A DNA stretch of 64,000 bases from Albula goreensis (lineage: Eukaryota; Chordata; Actinopteri; Albuliformes; Albulidae), in NCBI GenBank assembly GCA_022829145.1, contig CM040743.1, positions 32,444,841-32,508,840 of the forward strand. Direction: 5' to 3'. The notes beneath the pieces were generated by a model, which searched no databases, was not told the origin of the DNA, and saw nothing but the letters and a program-made list of their open reading frames with translations. The translations under genes and the position numbers were made by a program. This document shows, piece after piece, positions 61,701-64,000 of the stretch (the first letter of the stretch is position 1; every line of letters begins with the position of its first letter).

Positions 61701-64000
61701 CATATCTCCAGTGGACCAGAGGGCCAAGCACTCAATTTGGTGTACACAAGTAATATGCAGACCCGTGAGATCCTGTCTGTGCTGTAAACAGAGGGAAACT
61801 CGGCAGGTTCAATCCCAGCGGACCAGGTGTCGACTCTATTTCTGTGCCTCTGTCAGCTTTAAAACGGAAAGTTCGAAATACAAAAGAAGGTCAAATTGTT
61901 AAATGCTGTATGAGTCATTCTTATGGGCTTGTTAGAAAAAAAAAAACTTTGACGGAGCTTTTCTGGAAGTTTCTACAACCCCAAAACTTCCTGATAAGGA
62001 ACAGAAGGTAGGCATGTCTCCGGTGGAATCTGATGATCAAAAATGACAACACCCAGAGCCGGCAGCAACTGTTTTATTTTCCGTTTCATGCTGTTGTCAG
62101 GTGCCATCTCTCCCTGTGACTCTCCTCAGCCTGATGGCTAATCCTGTGCTGGGCCGGGCTTGGCGGGTACTTTGACGTGAGACTTGGGAAAACAAAGATG
62201 CTGTTGTAAGTGGTTTTTTTTTGGGGGCAAGTAGCAGGCAGTTCTCCCTCTGGACCCTACAGAATGGCCAATGCCCCAGCAGTGATCATTACATTACGCT
62301 GAAAGAGATAGTGCTGTATAAACAATATGTTAAACAATGGCTGGCTCATCTGTTGGGATTTGGATGGCAGATGCGTCATCCGCCATGCTGTGAACTTGAT
62401 CATCACACTGAACTTGAGCAGACAGAAGTTAAATCACACACATTGGACACACACACAGACACGAGGGTCACATTCGTTTGAGGTAGTCAGATGAAGAAAC
62501 ACAAGGGCCAAGTTACATGAATGAATGTATAAAGACATGGGTAGCACTTCTTTGCTTGTTTAGTTTCTTATGATACATATTGGTGAACTTTCAGTCGTAT
62601 CTTTGCTTCTTTTTATTAACACCAGTTTGTTTCGTAGTCAGATTTTTGCACATGCACAGAAAGTATATGTTGTGTGTATGCAGGTAATAACTTTTGAAAA
62701 GATTTTGTTGAGATTATAGATACCATTTCACTCACTGCAAAGAGGAAGGGGTTTCATGATATCCTGCCTGATCCCTAAATCTGGCCATATTTATCATCAT
62801 GGCAGATATGGTGAGAGCATTCTGATGTGAAATTGCTGCTGCATATCACCCAGTTAGAAACGGCATACTGGGAGTAGTTGAGGTGGACAATCCAGACCTC
62901 AACCCAAATCCAAACTGTATCTGTGTTAAGACAACTGCAGAAATAGAAGTAGAAATAGAAGTAAGTAATTACTGGTTTTGACGATAATGGGTTTTGTGAA
63001 AGCTAACGTACGAGTGCAGTCTCTTGCTAGAAGGATCTCATTCATATTCATCTGTAAAATTGCAAGGAGTTGCCTCATGTTGGATCCGGAGTCTCCTGTC
63101 AGCACTAACCGCACGTCTTTAACTAAACTTACTCATACGAAACCTTGTGTAAGCAAATATCCTTATTGAAGCTTCGTGTTCAAAAAATGTCATCTTCGAC
63201 AAGCTGTTGTCTCTGGAGATACTAGGCAACTTTTTGTTGTGCAGCTAATTCCACTTCTGACTCAAGGCTATGGCCTTTATTGAATCGCTACACGTGATGT
63301 CTGGACTGCGCTGTTTGTTTCCGACCAATCGCCCTTTCACAACAACACCCATCTCGCCGTCTATCTCAGCACGTCTCCAACATGAATAGAGCGCAATTGC
63401 GTGGTCTTTGGAGGTAATAACTAATGGTCAATGGCTCCCTTCGGGCTTCACAGATTGCTGCCGTTGGATGAGGTGAATGGAATCAATGTGTTTCAAAGCT
63501 TGCAGGACGCCGCTGACAATAAACCCGAGCGGCGGGGGGGACGACATCTTGCTGTACAGCAAAATAGCCTGCCGAGAGAACACTTCCGCAATGTGTCAAG
63601 AGCTATATTTGTATGGTGCGCCCATAGAGGAAGGCTCGATGCCCTGGGGAGCGCAAACGGTGTGCAGATGCAGACGGATGTGCCACGTATGAAGCCCAGA
63701 CCGCCACAGTGAGCAGGGAGTGCATAATATCGATAGCTATCTGAGAACCGGTCCTTATCCTCGCTTTGTCCTTAACAAGCTCTTTGTGCGGACACTCATC
63801 ATGCAGGTACAGGGATGTGGCCTTTCAGATTAAGCTAAAAGGTCAACCATCCAAGTTTGTGTTATCGGCCGTCGATCGCATGTTACCTACACAGAATACG
63901 CAATGGCTCTTCATTGCTAAAGGCAGCGATAAGGCCGGTCATCAGGGTTGACTGTCAATCACGATCGCTATCGCTCATAATAGCAAATAGTATCATTATT

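Larger units (their letters stand above)
59398..64000. other. EFR3A intron running off the window
   Basis: I looked for the preceding exon (the mammalian ...NEFAVHCFKIIMYSIQ end) on the minus strand and did not find it, so this intron is probably at least 4.6 kb. The stretch 63280-63720 is richer in CpG, but its open frames show no known domain. Confidence 0.55.

Noticed and set aside
59398-64000. Search for upstream EFR3A exons, including the open frames at 60643-60969 and 63431-63712
   Set aside because: None of the translations match the EFR3 N-terminal half, and none has consistent splice phase with the exon at 59262-59397.

Overview
This is nuclear DNA from a ray-finned (most likely teleost) fish. 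It is AT-rich and intron-rich, with vertebrate GT-AG splice signals, long (CA)n and other microsatellites, tRNA-derived SINEs ending in a fish-type 'GGATAAGAGC.TCTGCTAAATG' tail, and exons that translate into recognisable vertebrate proteins. The species cannot be named from the sequence. Gene names rest on my memory of the vertebrate proteins and on matching reading frame and splice phase exon by exon; no search was run.

Layout, left to right. (1) About 0.3-8.3 kb, + strand: the 3' part of an HHLA1-like gene, with four coding exons, a Thr/Ser-rich segment and a Cys-rich C-terminus. Its last intron holds an intact tRNA-Ile(UAU) gene with a 20-nt intron (6751-6844), followed closely by a tRNA-derived SINE. 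(2) About 10-21.4 kb, + strand: otoconin-90 (OC90), a secreted inner-ear matrix protein. Fourteen coding exons join in phase into a 666-residue model: signal peptide, PLA2-like domain 1, a long Thr/Glu-rich linker, PLA2-like domain 2, and a basic/acidic tail. Both PLA2-like domains lack the metal-binding Asp that follows the active-site His. A TATA-like box and a possible 5' UTR exon lie near 10.03-10.10 kb. (3) 21.4-28.2 kb: intergenic or 3' UTR sequence between convergent genes. (4) 28.2-59.4 kb and beyond, - strand: EFR3A, the plasma-membrane anchor of the PI4KIIIalpha complex. Fifteen coding exons encode the C-terminal 533 or so residues, from the AQHSHHVIQ region to the stop; the 5' exons lie to the right of the window. 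(5) 59.4-64 kb: no coding exon recognised, probably an EFR3A intron.

The order and orientation HHLA1 > OC90 > < EFR3A is the arrangement on human 8q24, so the block is conserved. The window looks like an ordinary vertebrate locus. I see no CRISPR array, toxin, provirus or other undescribed multi-gene system.

The most unusual local signals are: (a) a one-base frame disruption at a GGGG run in one EFR3A exon; (b) a 36-bp minisatellite of at least seven exactly spaced units whose last unit is the 3' end and splice donor of another EFR3A exon; (c) a probable non-canonical GC-AG intron in HHLA1; (d) a perfect 15-bp-arm hairpin at the edge of a compound microsatellite; (e) a 47-nt hairpin in a CpG-rich intronic patch that shares a 13-bp TATA-like word with a second such patch 9 kb away; and (f) an enlarged acidic/Thr-rich linker in OC90.
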